From NCBI GenBank assembly GCA_051984675.1, contig JBPYFK010000002.1, positions 1-43,623 of the forward strand: a stretch of DNA of 43,623 nt, given 5' to 3'. The position numbers and the translations under genes were made by a program. Within the stretch, counting starts at the first letter, position 1; each line of letters begins with the position of its first letter. The notes beneath the pieces are model-generated. The model did not search any database, was not told the origin of the DNA, and worked only from the letters and a program-made list of their open reading frames with translations. Below are positions 1 to 7,810 of this stretch, one piece after another. The DNA comes from JBPYFK01 sp051984675. GTDB lineage: Bacteria; Actinomycetota; Actinomycetes; Mycobacteriales; Pseudonocardiaceae.

Positions 1-629
1 GGAAGAATCGCCGTGCCGCGCGCGAGCGCAGCCGCGAGCTGCTGGAGCGCTTCGACCTGGTGGACGCGGCCAACCGACCGACGAAGACCTACTCGGGCGG
101 CATGCGGCGGCGGCTCGATCTCGCCGCGGCGCTCGTCGCCAAGCCGCCGGTGCTGTTCCTGGACGAGCCCACGACCGGGCTCGACCCGCGCAGCCGCCTG
201 TCGCTGTGGGCAGTGATCGAGGATCTGGTCGCGGAAGGGACGAGCGCGCTCCTCACCACCCAGTACCTGGACGAGGCCGATCGGCTCGCCGACTCGATCA
301 CCGTGCTTTCCGGGGGCAGGATCGTGGCCTCGGGCACCGCCACCGAACTGAAGGCGCAGGTCGGACAGCGCACGGTCACCGCGACCCTGGCGGACCCCGC
401 GCAGGCACCGCAAGCCCAGCGGGCACTGGACGCCGCCGGCCTCGACCCGACCTACCACGCCGAGCGCGGCACCATCACGACCCCGGTCGCTGCTTCCCGT
501 GATCTGGCCGTTGTGGTCCGGGCATTCGACGACGCCGGCATCGAGGTCAGCGAACTCGGTCTCGGCGAGCCGACGCTGGACGACGTCTACCTCACCCTCG
601 CCCACCACAGCCCCGCCCCGGCGGCCTGA
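1..629 (+). CDS. DrrA-like antibiotic ABC transporter ATPase, C-terminal part (5' end outside window)
   Basis: This is the nucleotide-binding subunit of an ABC-2 drug exporter of the daunorubicin-resistance (DrrA) type; it would power efflux through the permease encoded next. The frame is open from base 3 with no start, so the N-terminal half with Walker A lies outside the window. Visible are the ABC signature YSGGMRRRLDLA, Walker B VLFLDEPTTGLD, and LLTTQYLDEADRLAD, where Gln replaces the H-loop His as is usual in DrrA proteins. The C-terminal extension of about 100 residues ending near LGEPTLDDVYLTL is the DUF4162-like tail of this subfamily. The permease starts 13 bases downstream, so the two are one operon. 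Family assignment is firm; the exported drug cannot be told from sequence. Confidence 0.93.
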   Translation, partial: KNRRAARERSRELLERFDLVDAANRPTKTYSGGMRRRLDLAAALVAKPPVLFLDEPTTGLDPRSRLSLWAVIEDLVAEGTSALLTTQYLDEADRLADSITVLSGGRIVASGTATELKAQVGQRTVTATLADPAQAPQAQRALDAAGLDPTYHAERGTITTPVAASRDLAVVVRAFDDAGIEVSELGLGEPTLDDVYLTLAHHSPAPAA

Positions 630-642
630 CGATCGGAACCAG

Positions 643-1488
643 ATGACCAGCACAGTAATGGCGGAGCCGGCGCAGCGTGCCGGATCTGACGGCGACGCCC
701 GGCGAGCCTGGCGCGGCGCGCGCCTGGCGGTGCAGATCGAGGTACTGGCCGGCAGATCCTTACGCGCGATGGTCACCGACCCGCGACTGATCATCTTCAG
801 CCTGCTCCAGCCGCTGATCATGCTCACCCTGTTCAGCCAGGTCTTCGGCAAGGCGATGATGGGCAGCGTCGCGGCGCAGGGCGGCAGCTACATCAACTAC
901 CTGATGCCCGCCATCCTGGTCACCACCGGGATCGGCGCCGCGATGCAGTCCGGCGTCGGGTTGATCTCCGACATGAAAAACGGCGTGCTGGCTCGGTTCC
1001 GCGCGCTGCCGATCCATCTCAGCTCGGTGCTGGTGGCCCGCAGCCTCGCGGACCTCACGCGCACGGCGATCCAACTCGTGGTCCTGCTGGGTGCCGCGAC
1101 GGTGCTGTTCGGTTTCGCGCCCAGCGGCGGCCTGACCGGAGTCCTCAGCGCCCTGGCGCTGGCGCTTGCGGTGAGCTGGTCGTTGGCGTGGGTGTTTCTC
1201 GCGCTCGCCACGTGGATTCGCAAGGAGGAGGTGATGCAGAGCTTCGGATTTCTGGCCATGTTCCCGCTGATGTTCGCCTCCAGCGCCTTCGTCCCGCTCG
1301 CCGCGTTACCCGCCTGGCTGCGAGTGGTGGCCACGATCAACCCGCTGACCTACGCGGTCAATGCCTCTCGCAACCTCTCGCTGGCGCTGCCGGTGGGCAG
1401 TGGGGTGGTCTCCGCGATCGGCGCCAGCGCCCTGCTGTGCACGGTGGGGATCAGCCTCGCCATCGCGGGATTCCGTCGTCCACTTTAG
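643..1488 (+). CDS. DrrB-like ABC-2 family drug export permease
   Basis: Membrane subunit of the exporter, 281 residues, the usual size for DrrB. A soluble N-terminus of about 40 residues is followed by about six hydrophobic segments (first near LIIFSLLQPLIMLTLFSQVFG, then INYLMPAILVTTG, IQLVVLLGAATVLFG, a long ALALALAVSWSLAWVFLALA, and a final GASALLCTVGISLAIAGF). The stretch FLAMFPLMFASSAFVPLAALPAWL is the typical ABC2_membrane signature before the last helices. I chose ATG 643 because the open frame upstream of it overlaps the ATPase gene and has no family similarity. With the ATPase and the downstream glycosyltransferase it forms a probable resistance module. Confidence 0.93.
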   Translation: MTSTVMAEPAQRAGSDGDARRAWRGARLAVQIEVLAGRSLRAMVTDPRLIIFSLLQPLIMLTLFSQVFGKAMMGSVAAQGGSYINYLMPAILVTTGIGAAMQSGVGLISDMKNGVLARFRALPIHLSSVLVARSLADLTRTAIQLVVLLGAATVLFGFAPSGGLTGVLSALALALAVSWSLAWVFLALATWIRKEEVMQSFGFLAMFPLMFASSAFVPLAALPAWLRVVATINPLTYAVNASRNLSLALPVGSGVVSAIGASALLCTVGISLAIAGFRRPL

Positions 1489-1531
1489 ATTCCGTTCTCG
1501 TTCGCCATTCCATTCATTTCTGGGGTCTGTC

Positions 1532-2716
1532 ATGCCGAAGCACTTCCTGTTCTCCAGTGTCCCCGGGCACGGCCACGTCAATCCCACCTTGCCGGTCGTT
1601 CAGGAACTCGTCCGCCGTGGTCACCGAGTCACCTACGCCGTCCACGAGAGGTTCCGAGCGGCCGTCGAATCGGCGGGAGCGAGACTGCTCGCGACCACGG
1701 GAGAGATGCCGTCCGAGCCGCCGACGAACTTCTCTCCAGCGGAGATCGCCAGGAGGATGGACATCTTCCTGGAGATGCTTCGCGCCGACTTTCCGCTGCT
1801 GCTCGACTATGCCCAGCACGAGCAGCCGGACGCGGTCTGTTACGACGCCATGAGCCAGGCCCCGAAGCTGGTCACCGAGAAGCTGGAACTGACCGGAATC
1901 GCACTGATCCCCACCTTCGCCAGCAACGATCACTTCTCGCTGCGCGACCAGGTCGCGTCGAAGATCGCCCAACCGAACATGCCCGAGCTGCAGCGGGCGT
2001 TCCAGAAGATGCGGGAGTTCGCCGCCGAACACGGCGTGTCCGCGCCCAGTCTTCCGATGGGCGGGGCACCCGCGGAGTTCAACATCGTGTTCATCCCGCG
2101 CGAGTTCCAGATCGCGGGGGAGACCTTCGACGAGCGGTTCCGGTTCGTCGGCCCGTCGGTGGAAGGCACCCGGACACTTGAGGTGGGCTGGCAGCCTCCC
2201 GCGGACTCCCAGCCGTTGCTGCTCATCTCGCTGGGAACGGCGTTCAACTACCGGCCCGACTTCTTCCGCATGTGTTTGGACGCGTTCGGGGACGGGGAGT
2301 GGCAGGTCGCGATCGCCGTGGGCGAGCACGTCGACGTGGCCGAGCTCGGAACGATCCCCGAGAACATCGACATCCGGCCGTATCTCCCGCAGACCACCGT
2401 GCTGCGGCATGCCGACGTGTTTCTCTCGCACACCGGAATGAACTCCACAATGGAGTCCCTGCACGCGGAGGTGCCGTTGGTGGCGGTGCCGCAGATGCCG
2501 GAGCAGGAGGCCAACGCGCGCCGGGTGGAGGAACTCGGTCTCGGACGGTGTCTGGACCCTGCCGAGCTTTCGGCGGACCTGCTGCGCACCGCCGTGACCG
2601 AGGTCCATCACGACGAACGGATACGCGCCAACCTCAAGCAGATGCGCGTCGCCTTCGACAGCGCCGGAGGAGCCAGCGCCGCCGTCGACGCGATCGAGGA
2701 GTACCTGGCGGGCTGA
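1532..2716 (+). CDS. MGT-family macrolide-type glycosyltransferase (GT1, OleD/Mgt-like)
   Basis: A 394-residue GT-B fold enzyme of the GT1 family. The N-terminus FSSVPGHGHVNPTLPVVQEL carries the acceptor-domain His of OleD, OleI and Mgt, and the C-terminal nucleotide-sugar motif is visible as HTGMNSTMESLHAEVPLV...PQMPEQEANARRVEELGLG. Characterised relatives transfer glucose from UDP-glucose to a hydroxyl of a macrolide and so inactivate it. ATG 1532 is preceded by GGGG about six bases upstream; the longer open frame upstream overlaps the permease and is not similar to the family. It lies 43 bases after drrB-like on the same strand, so glycosylation plus export is a plausible self-protection strategy. 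The acceptor is unknown, and general xenobiotic glycosylation remains possible. Confidence 0.93.
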   Translation: MPKHFLFSSVPGHGHVNPTLPVVQELVRRGHRVTYAVHERFRAAVESAGARLLATTGEMPSEPPTNFSPAEIARRMDIFLEMLRADFPLLLDYAQHEQPDAVCYDAMSQAPKLVTEKLELTGIALIPTFASNDHFSLRDQVASKIAQPNMPELQRAFQKMREFAAEHGVSAPSLPMGGAPAEFNIVFIPREFQIAGETFDERFRFVGPSVEGTRTLEVGWQPPADSQPLLLISLGTAFNYRPDFFRMCLDAFGDGEWQVAIAVGEHVDVAELGTIPENIDIRPYLPQTTVLRHADVFLSHTGMNSTMESLHAEVPLVAVPQMPEQEANARRVEELGLGRCLDPAELSADLLRTAVTEVHHDERIRANLKQMRVAFDSAGGASAAVDAIEEYLAG

Positions 2717-2726
2717 CGCCCGGCCG

Positions 2727-3581
2727 TTACCGGTGTTGTGCCAGCATTTCCAGGATTGCCGTGGCGAGCGCGGTGGGTGCTTCCTCGGGAATCCAGTGAC
2801 TCACCCCGTCCAGGGTGACGAATTGGTAGGGGGCCTGCACGAACTCCCCGCAACGCTCGGCGCCAGCCCGTCCCAGCGCGATGTCGTCGGTGCTCCAGAC
2901 GTACGTCGTGGGGACCGTGACCGGCGGAAGCTCGTTCATCTCCCGCGTCATCGCGCGGTACCAGTTCAGCGCGGCGGTCAAAGCCCCCGGCTCCAGCAGG
3001 GTACGAACGTGCTCGTCCACGAGGTCAGCCGGAACCACGTTTCCGAACAGGGCTCGAAGGCGATGCCCGCCGTCCTCCAGGAGGACCTGCTCGGCTTTGC
3101 CCTCCTGCCGGAAGAGCTTGATGTACTCCGAGCGGCGCTGCTGGTCCGCGTCGTTGCGCAACGCCCACCCGTAGGCAGTCGGGTGCGGTACCGACACCGC
3201 CGTCAGCGTACGAATCCGTTCGGGATGCTGTGCGGCGACGTGCCACGCCACGACCGCTCCCCAGTCATGTCCAACCAGGTCTACTGTGGACATTTTGAGA
3301 GCGTCGAGGATGCCGATCGCGTCAGCGACCAGGTGGGACACCGCGTACTGCTCCACCCCATCCGGTCGAGCACCGGGAGCGTAACCTCGCTGGTTCGGCG
3401 CGATCGTCCGCACTCCCGCCTCGTTGAGCTGCGCCGAGACGAGGTCCCACGAGCGCGCGGTCTCCGGGAAGCCGTGCAGCAACAGTGCCGGGCGGCCGGC
3501 GGCTGGCCCGGAAACGGTGGTGGGGAAGGTCAGTGAACCTACTGGAATCTGGTCGAGCATTCCCGTGGCGTTCTCAGGCAT
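2727..3581 (-). CDS. alpha/beta-hydrolase, epoxide-hydrolase-like
   Basis: A 284-residue alpha/beta-hydrolase. The oxyanion region is LLHGFPETARSW, the nucleophile elbow VGHDWGAVVAWH uses Asp as in epoxide hydrolases and haloalkane dehalogenases, and the catalytic His is in GVSHWIPEEAP near the C-terminus. VSVPHPTAYGWAL follows the elbow as in soluble epoxide hydrolases. Start at 3581 (MPENATG) is chosen because GGAAAGAG lies seven bases upstream; the longer frame starts in front of that site. It converges on the glycosyltransferase gene with only 10 bases between stops, so it is not part of that operon. It lies downstream of the PaaX-type gene on the same strand but has its own likely promoter and dyad. 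The substrate is unknown; fluoroacetate or haloacid dehalogenase activity is an alternative. Confidence 0.9.
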   Translation of the reverse strand: MPENATGMLDQIPVGSLTFPTTVSGPAAGRPALLLHGFPETARSWDLVSAQLNEAGVRTIAPNQRGYAPGARPDGVEQYAVSHLVADAIGILDALKMSTVDLVGHDWGAVVAWHVAAQHPERIRTLTAVSVPHPTAYGWALRNDADQQRRSEYIKLFRQEGKAEQVLLEDGGHRLRALFGNVVPADLVDEHVRTLLEPGALTAALNWYRAMTREMNELPPVTVPTTYVWSTDDIALGRAGAERCGEFVQAPYQFVTLDGVSHWIPEEAPTALATAILEMLAQHR

Positions 3582-3619
3582 TCGCCGGCTCTTTCCATGC
3601 TGTGGCAACTTCGGGCGAG

Positions 3620-3639
3620 CATACCAGCTGGTCGGTATG
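3620..3639 (-). promoter_or_regulatory. operator-like dyad and extended -10 upstream of the epoxide-hydrolase-like gene
   Basis: CATACC (3620-3625) and GGTATG (3634-3639) are perfect inverted arms eight bases apart, and the overlapping core ACCAGCTGGT (3623-3632) is itself a perfect palindrome. Read on the minus strand, the right-hand part gives TGGTATGCT, an extended -10 hexamer about 40 bases before the start codon at 3581. The arrangement resembles TetR-family operators, but no TetR gene lies beside it. Confidence 0.5.
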
Positions 3640-3656
3640 GCAGCCCACCGTCGCGG

Positions 3657-4511
3657 TCACGGGACTTCGATCGTGTCGAGGACGGTCGAGGCGATGTGCG
3701 CGGCCGGTTCCCGGTACGCCTCCGCGAGCGTCTGATACACGCGCTCGGCGCGGATGGCGGGCCAGTCCTCGGGCAGGTGGGCCGCCGGCAGTCGGGGGTC
3801 GGACCGGATGAGCTGGAGCCAGTCGGTGTGCAGCACGAGTTGGCGTGCGAGGTCATCGGGTGCCAGGGGCATCGGGTGCTTCTGGTCCCAACGGTCCAGG
3901 AACTCGAGGTAGCGCGCGGCGATGGCGTCGATGTCGAACGCGGTGTGCACCAGTTGCGCGTCCGCGGTGGGCTCGCCGGGTCGGGCGGTGAAGACGTTGA
4001 GGTGATGGTCGAGACCGAGCCCAGCCAGCAGGGCTGGCACCTCGACCTCGCCCGGTGCGATCCACAGGCCGTTCTGCAACGGGCCGAAGCCGCCCCAGAT
4101 CAGCCGGGAGCGCAGGTCGTGGCGCTGGCTGCGCCAGGCTTCCGGCAGGGAGAACCCGATGAGGGTCCAGGTGCCGTCCCAGTCCCGGTTGAGCGCGGCG
4201 GTGTGCCAGATGCGGTGGTGTCCTTCGGTGAGCACGGCGGTCGACCGGTCGGTGAGCCCGAAGTACATCTTGCGACCGCGACGGTGGCGGGCGAGCAGGT
4301 CGCGTTTGGCCATGCGGGCGAGGGTGGAGCGCACGGCCTCCTCGGAAACGCCGATGCGGGAGAAGACGTCGATGATGCTGCCCGAATACACCGCGATGGG
4401 GTGATCGAGGACGTAGATGCCGAGGAAGTTGAGCATCAACAACTGCGGTCGGGCGGCTGGCGACCGCGTGCCGCTGCCTGGTGTCTCCGCGGGTTGGTTC
4501 GCGCTGGTCAC
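3657..4511 (-). CDS. PaaX-family transcriptional repressor
   Basis: A 284-residue PaaX-type regulator; the characterised member represses phenylacetate catabolism and is released by phenylacetyl-CoA. The N-terminal winged helix follows PQLLMLNFLGIYVLDHP, with SEEAVRSTLARMAKRDLLARHRRGRKMYFGLT as recognition helix and wing. The central domain shows WDGTWTLIGFSLPEAWRSQR and WGGFGPLQNGLWIAPGEVE, hallmark PaaX stretches. I prefer GTG 4511 (MTSANQPAET) to the longer frame from 4577, which would run over the divergent promoter; neither has a strong Shine-Dalgarno. It is divergent from the amidohydrolase/acyl-CoA ligase genes, so its target is probably that operon and its inducer probably the acyl-CoA made by the ligase. 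That last step is inference. Confidence 0.9.
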   Translation of the reverse strand: MTSANQPAETPGSGTRSPAARPQLLMLNFLGIYVLDHPIAVYSGSIIDVFSRIGVSEEAVRSTLARMAKRDLLARHRRGRKMYFGLTDRSTAVLTEGHHRIWHTAALNRDWDGTWTLIGFSLPEAWRSQRHDLRSRLIWGGFGPLQNGLWIAPGEVEVPALLAGLGLDHHLNVFTARPGEPTADAQLVHTAFDIDAIAARYLEFLDRWDQKHPMPLAPDDLARQLVLHTDWLQLIRSDPRLPAAHLPEDWPAIRAERVYQTLAEAYREPAAHIASTVLDTIEVP

Positions 4512-4562
4512 CTGGCCAGCGTATCGAGGCCGAGCGGCGGTCCAGTCCAGCAAAGTTCGGCA

Positions 4563-4596
4563 CAATATTGACCGCAATTGAAATGAAGCATAATGT
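4563..4596 (+). promoter_or_regulatory. promoter of the amidohydrolase/acyl-CoA ligase operon with palindrome
   Basis: TTGACC at 4568-4573 and TAATGT at 4591-4596 are 17 bases apart and precede the GTG start at 4638 by about 40 bases. The palindrome CAATATTG (4563-4570) overlaps the -35 hexamer and is a candidate PaaX contact. The region is locally AT-rich compared with its surroundings. Confidence 0.55.
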
Positions 4597-4637
4597 CACG
4601 CCCAGCGTCGCGCACGCAACGGACGGGAGGACGAGGG

Positions 4638-5555
4638 GTGGACTTGTCAGGCAAGGGCGCGACCATTAGCGGCGCCGCCGCCATGGACGTGCGCAGCCTG
4701 GCCGCGATCGACGTCCACACCCACGCCGAGGTGTCCGCCGAGGGGCACTCGTCGCTGTCACCGGAGCTGCTGGCGGCCTCGGCCGCGCACTTCGGCGCGC
4801 AGCAACACCGCCAGCCCACGATCGACGACATGGCCGCCTACTACCGGCAACGGGATATGGCCGCTGTCGTGTTCACAGTGGACGCTGAACATGCCACCGG
4901 GCACCCGCCGATCCGCAACGAGGAAGTCATCGAGTCGTGTGCCAGGTACGCGGACACGTTGATCCCGTTCGCAAGCGTCGATCCGTGGCGCGGTAAGGCG
5001 GCGGTGCGCGAGGCGCGCCGCCTGGTCGAGCAGTACGGCGCCCGGGGGTTCAAGTTCCACCCCAGCCTGCAGGACTTCTCTCCGAACGACCCGATGGCCT
5101 ACCCGCTCTACGACGTGATCGAGGAGCTGGGAGTGCCAGTCCTGTTCCATAGTGGACAGACTGGGATCGGGGCCGGAACGCCCGGCGGTGGTGGTATCCG
5201 CCTCAAGCATTCCAACCCGATGCTGGTCGACGACGTGGCCGTCGACTTTCCGCGGTTGCGGATCATTCTCGCACACCCGTCGTTTCCGTGGCAGGACGAG
5301 GCCCTGGCGGTCGCCACCCACAAGCCATACGTCTACATCGACCTGTCCGGCTGGGCGCCGAAGTACTTCCCGCCGCAGCTGGTGCGCTACGCGAACTCGC
5401 TGCTCAAACACAAGGTGCTGTTCGGGTCGGACTACCCGTTGATCACCCCCGACCGCTGGCTGGCCGAGTTCGAGAAGCTGGACATCAAGCCCGAGGTGCG
5501 ACCGTTGATCCTCAAGGACAATGCCGCCAAACTGCTCGGGCTGCTGGAGGACTGA
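4638..5555 (+). CDS. amidohydrolase-superfamily metal-dependent hydrolase/decarboxylase (ACMSD-like)
   Basis: A 305-residue amidohydrolase_2 TIM-barrel enzyme of the group containing ACMSD and gamma-resorcylate decarboxylase. Candidate metal ligands are all present: H27 and H29 in DVHTHAE, H141 in KFHPS, H213 in LAHPSFPW and D265 in FGSDYPL. GTG 4638 is preferred because GGGAGG (4625-4630) is seven bases upstream; ATG 4684 is a possible internal start but would have no such site. The family either decarboxylates aromatic or dienoic acids or hydrolyses lactone-like rings; sequence does not tell which. It is the first gene of an apparent operon with the acyl-CoA ligase 63 bases later, divergent from the PaaX-type regulator. 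Confidence 0.9.
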   Translation: MDLSGKGATISGAAAMDVRSLAAIDVHTHAEVSAEGHSSLSPELLAASAAHFGAQQHRQPTIDDMAAYYRQRDMAAVVFTVDAEHATGHPPIRNEEVIESCARYADTLIPFASVDPWRGKAAVREARRLVEQYGARGFKFHPSLQDFSPNDPMAYPLYDVIEELGVPVLFHSGQTGIGAGTPGGGGIRLKHSNPMLVDDVAVDFPRLRIILAHPSFPWQDEALAVATHKPYVYIDLSGWAPKYFPPQLVRYANSLLKHKVLFGSDYPLITPDRWLAEFEKLDIKPEVRPLILKDNAAKLLGLLED

Positions 5556-5618
5556 GACTGGCAGACTGAGTCGACAGCCGAGGCTGAGCCGAGAAGGCTG
5601 GGCGCGAATCGAGGGATC

Positions 5619-7109
5619 ATGCGCAATGAGGGCATTGGCTCGTGGACGGCACGCCGAGCACGCAAGACTCCCCGCAAGACCGCGATCATTCACGCCGACA
5701 AGACGACCAGCTACGCGGAACTGCACCAGCGCGTGACGCGGCTCGCGCACGGCCTGCGCGAACTCGGGGTGCGGCGGGGCGACAGAGTGGCCTACCTCGG
5801 ACCGAATCATCCCGCGTTCTGCGAAACCATGTTCGCCGCCGGCGTGATTGGTGCGGTATTCGTGCCGCTGAACGTGCGGCTGGCCGCCGCGGAGCTGCGG
5901 CACTGCCTGGTCGACTCTGGCGCCGCTGTACTGGTACACGCGCCGGACCACGCCGACGCGGCACGCGAGTTCACCGGCGAGGTGCGCCTCCTTGCTCTCG
6001 ACAGTGACTACGAGCGGCTGATCGCTGCCGCCTCCGGCGAGCCGATCGACGACACGGTGATGCTCGACGAGCCGTGCATGATCATGTACACCTCCGGCAC
6101 CACCGGGAGCCCGAAAGGCGCCGTGCTCACCCACGGCAACGTCACCTGGAACAGCCTCAACGTGCTGGTCGACGTCGATCTGGCGTCGGACGAGGTAACG
6201 CTGGTGGTGGCCCCGCTGTTCCACGCCGCCGGCCTGCACATGACGTGCCTGCCGACCCTGCTCAAGGGCGGAACGGTGGTGCTGATGCCGAGCTTCGACG
6301 CCGCGGGCGCGCTCGACCTGATCGAGAGGCACCGGGCGACCTACATGTTCGGGGTTCCGGCGATGTACCAACGGATGGCTGAATCTCGGCAGTGGGATGT
6401 GGTGGACCTGTCCAGCCTGCGGCAGCTGTGCTGCGGAGGCGCGCCGGTACCGCTGGCGACGATCCGTGCGTATCAGCGGCGAGGGCTGGCTTTCAGCGAG
6501 GGATACGGCATGACCGAAACCGCACCGGGGGCGCTGTACCTGGCGCGTGAGGACAGCGAAACCAAGATGGGCACCGCTGGTGTGCCGCACTTCTTCACCG
6601 ATGTTCGTGTCGTGGACCTGGATGGGCGGGAGGTCGAACCCGGCGACCGGGGTGAGGTCGTCATCGCCGGCCCGAATGTCATGAGCGGCTACTGGGGGAG
6701 GCCGGAAGAGACCTCACGAACGCTGATCGACGGATGGTTCCGCTCCGGTGACGTCGCCACCGTGGACGATGACGGATACATATCCATTGTGGATAGGACC
6801 AAGGATGTGATCATCTCCGGCGGCGAGAACATCTACCCCGCCGAGGTGGAGGCGGCCCTCCACGATCATCCCGATATCGCCGACTGCGCCGTGATCGGTG
6901 TGCCCGATGGCAGATGGGGCGAAGTCGGGCGTGCCCTGGTGGCGCTGAAACCGGGTGCCGCCCCGGCCGAACAGGACCTTCTCGCGTTCCTGCGGGAACG
7001 GATCGCCCGGTACAAGGTTCCGAAGTCGGTCGTGTTCGTTGACGAGATTCCCCGCAGCGCCGCGGGCAAGATCCTCAAGAAGGAACTGCGCGATCGTTTC
7101 GGGGGCTGA
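5619..7109 (+). CDS. acyl-CoA synthetase / AMP-dependent ligase
   Basis: A 496-residue ANL-superfamily ligase that would activate a carboxylic acid to its CoA thioester through an acyl-AMP. Motifs in order: P-loop YTSGTTGSPKG at residues 157-167, GYGMTE at 295-300, the hinge region SGDVATVDDDGYISIVDRTKDVI, GGENIYPAEVE, and the catalytic lysine in RSAAGKILKKEL (K484). The length is standard. It follows the amidohydrolase on the same strand and is probably controlled by the PaaX-type regulator, whose known effectors are aryl-CoA esters, so an aromatic or aryl-alkanoic acid is the likely substrate. Substrate choice is inference; medium-chain fatty acids are the main alternative. Confidence 0.93.
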   Translation: MRNEGIGSWTARRARKTPRKTAIIHADKTTSYAELHQRVTRLAHGLRELGVRRGDRVAYLGPNHPAFCETMFAAGVIGAVFVPLNVRLAAAELRHCLVDSGAAVLVHAPDHADAAREFTGEVRLLALDSDYERLIAAASGEPIDDTVMLDEPCMIMYTSGTTGSPKGAVLTHGNVTWNSLNVLVDVDLASDEVTLVVAPLFHAAGLHMTCLPTLLKGGTVVLMPSFDAAGALDLIERHRATYMFGVPAMYQRMAESRQWDVVDLSSLRQLCCGGAPVPLATIRAYQRRGLAFSEGYGMTETAPGALYLAREDSETKMGTAGVPHFFTDVRVVDLDGREVEPGDRGEVVIAGPNVMSGYWGRPEETSRTLIDGWFRSGDVATVDDDGYISIVDRTKDVIISGGENIYPAEVEAALHDHPDIADCAVIGVPDGRWGEVGRALVALKPGAAPAEQDLLAFLRERIARYKVPKSVVFVDEIPRSAAGKILKKELRDRFGG

Positions 7110-7111
7110 CC

Positions 7112-7339
7112 TCACCAAACGGGGGAGTGCAAGGCGGACATCCACGCCGATCCACAGGCGGTCCGTAGGCTCGGACTGGCGATCCGCCGGCCGTTCGGTT
7201 GGGCCTGGAGCACGGTCTTGGCGACCTCGCGGTCCCCGGCGAAGTTGTGGCTCCCGCCGAGCAGGTAATCGTAGATCCGTGCAGCACAGGGCACGTCCGC
7301 GTCAACGTTGGTCGGGACCCACTCGGGACTTTGAGCCAT
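7112..7339 (-). pseudogene. N-terminal fragment of a SAV2177/DUF574-type SAM methyltransferase
   Basis: The 75-residue product starts like an actinobacterial SAM-dependent methyltransferase of the SAV2177 (DUF574) family: VDADVPCAARIYDYLLGGSHNFAGDREVAKTVL matches the conserved ARIYDYLLGG-NFAADR block at its N-terminus. Whole proteins are about 270 residues, so the SAM-binding part is missing. After VLQAQPNGRRIA the similarity stops and the frame ends three bases from the convergent ligase gene. GAGGTG lies just before ATG 7339, so the front end of the gene is still intact. The remainder was probably removed by a deletion that joined it to the ligase locus. A functional short protein is unlikely. 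Confidence 0.7.
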
Positions 7340-7438
7340 CGCACACCTCGCATGTGATAGCAGCTGCCAACTCCGGGTGTCACAACCAGTGATCGAGTGG
7401 TCACCTTATGGCGCAACGCATGATCGCGGGCGCCGAAC

Positions 7439-7468
7439 TTGATATGTAGGACTTTTCCTACGTATAGT
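7439..7468 (+). promoter_or_regulatory. arsR-type promoter with operator in the spacer
   Basis: TTGATA (7439-7444) and TATAGT (7463-7468) are 18 bases apart. Between and overlapping them is the dyad GTAGGA (7446-7451), four bases, TCCTAC (7456-7461); counting the flanks, ATATGTAGGA and TCCTACGTAT pair with one mismatch. The GTG start at 7475 is six bases after the -10, so the transcript should be leaderless. Autoregulation by the ArsR-type product is the natural reading. Confidence 0.8.
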
Positions 7469-7474
7469 GTTCCC

Positions 7475-7810
7475 GTGGCCGACGAGGTTCTGGAGTCCGC
7501 GGACGACGTGTTCGCCGCGCTGGCCAGTTCCGTCCGGCGGGACGTGTTGCGCCTGCTGCTTGACGGCCCCAAGGCCGTGGGGGAGCTGGCGGAGCACTTC
7601 GACATGCGCCGGCCGAGCCTGTCCGAGCATCTCAGGGTGTTGCGCGAAGCGGGTCTGGTCAGCGAGCGCAAGAGCGGCCGTCACCGCTACTACGCGCTGG
7701 AGGCCGAACCGTTGCACGTGGTATCGGACTGGCTGTCGCCGTACGAACGGTTCTGGCGGGACAAGCTCGCCAAACTGCGTGACGTGCTCGACGCGGAGGA
7801 AGACACATGA
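7475..7810 (+). CDS. ArsR-family transcriptional regulator
   Basis: A 111-residue winged-helix repressor: FAALASSVRRDVLRLLLDGPKAVGELAEHF, the recognition helix RPSLSEHLRVLREAGLV and the wing SERKSGRHRYYALEAEPL. No cysteine pair for metal binding is visible, so this is the non-metal ArsR class that pairs with SRPBCC proteins. GTG 7475 is chosen because the preceding promoter leaves no room for an upstream start; the open frame back to 7439 lies inside the promoter. Its stop overlaps the start of the SRPBCC gene by four bases (ATGA), so the two are translationally coupled. It probably represses its own operon. Confidence 0.9.
   Translation: MADEVLESADDVFAALASSVRRDVLRLLLDGPKAVGELAEHFDMRRPSLSEHLRVLREAGLVSERKSGRHRYYALEAEPLHVVSDWLSPYERFWRDKLAKLRDVLDAEEDT

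Noticed and set aside
4758..6590. 610-codon minus-strand open frame
   Set aside because: It is antisense to the amidohydrolase and acyl-CoA ligase genes, has an arginine- and histidine-rich low-complexity product typical of GC-rich shadow frames, and shows no family motif.
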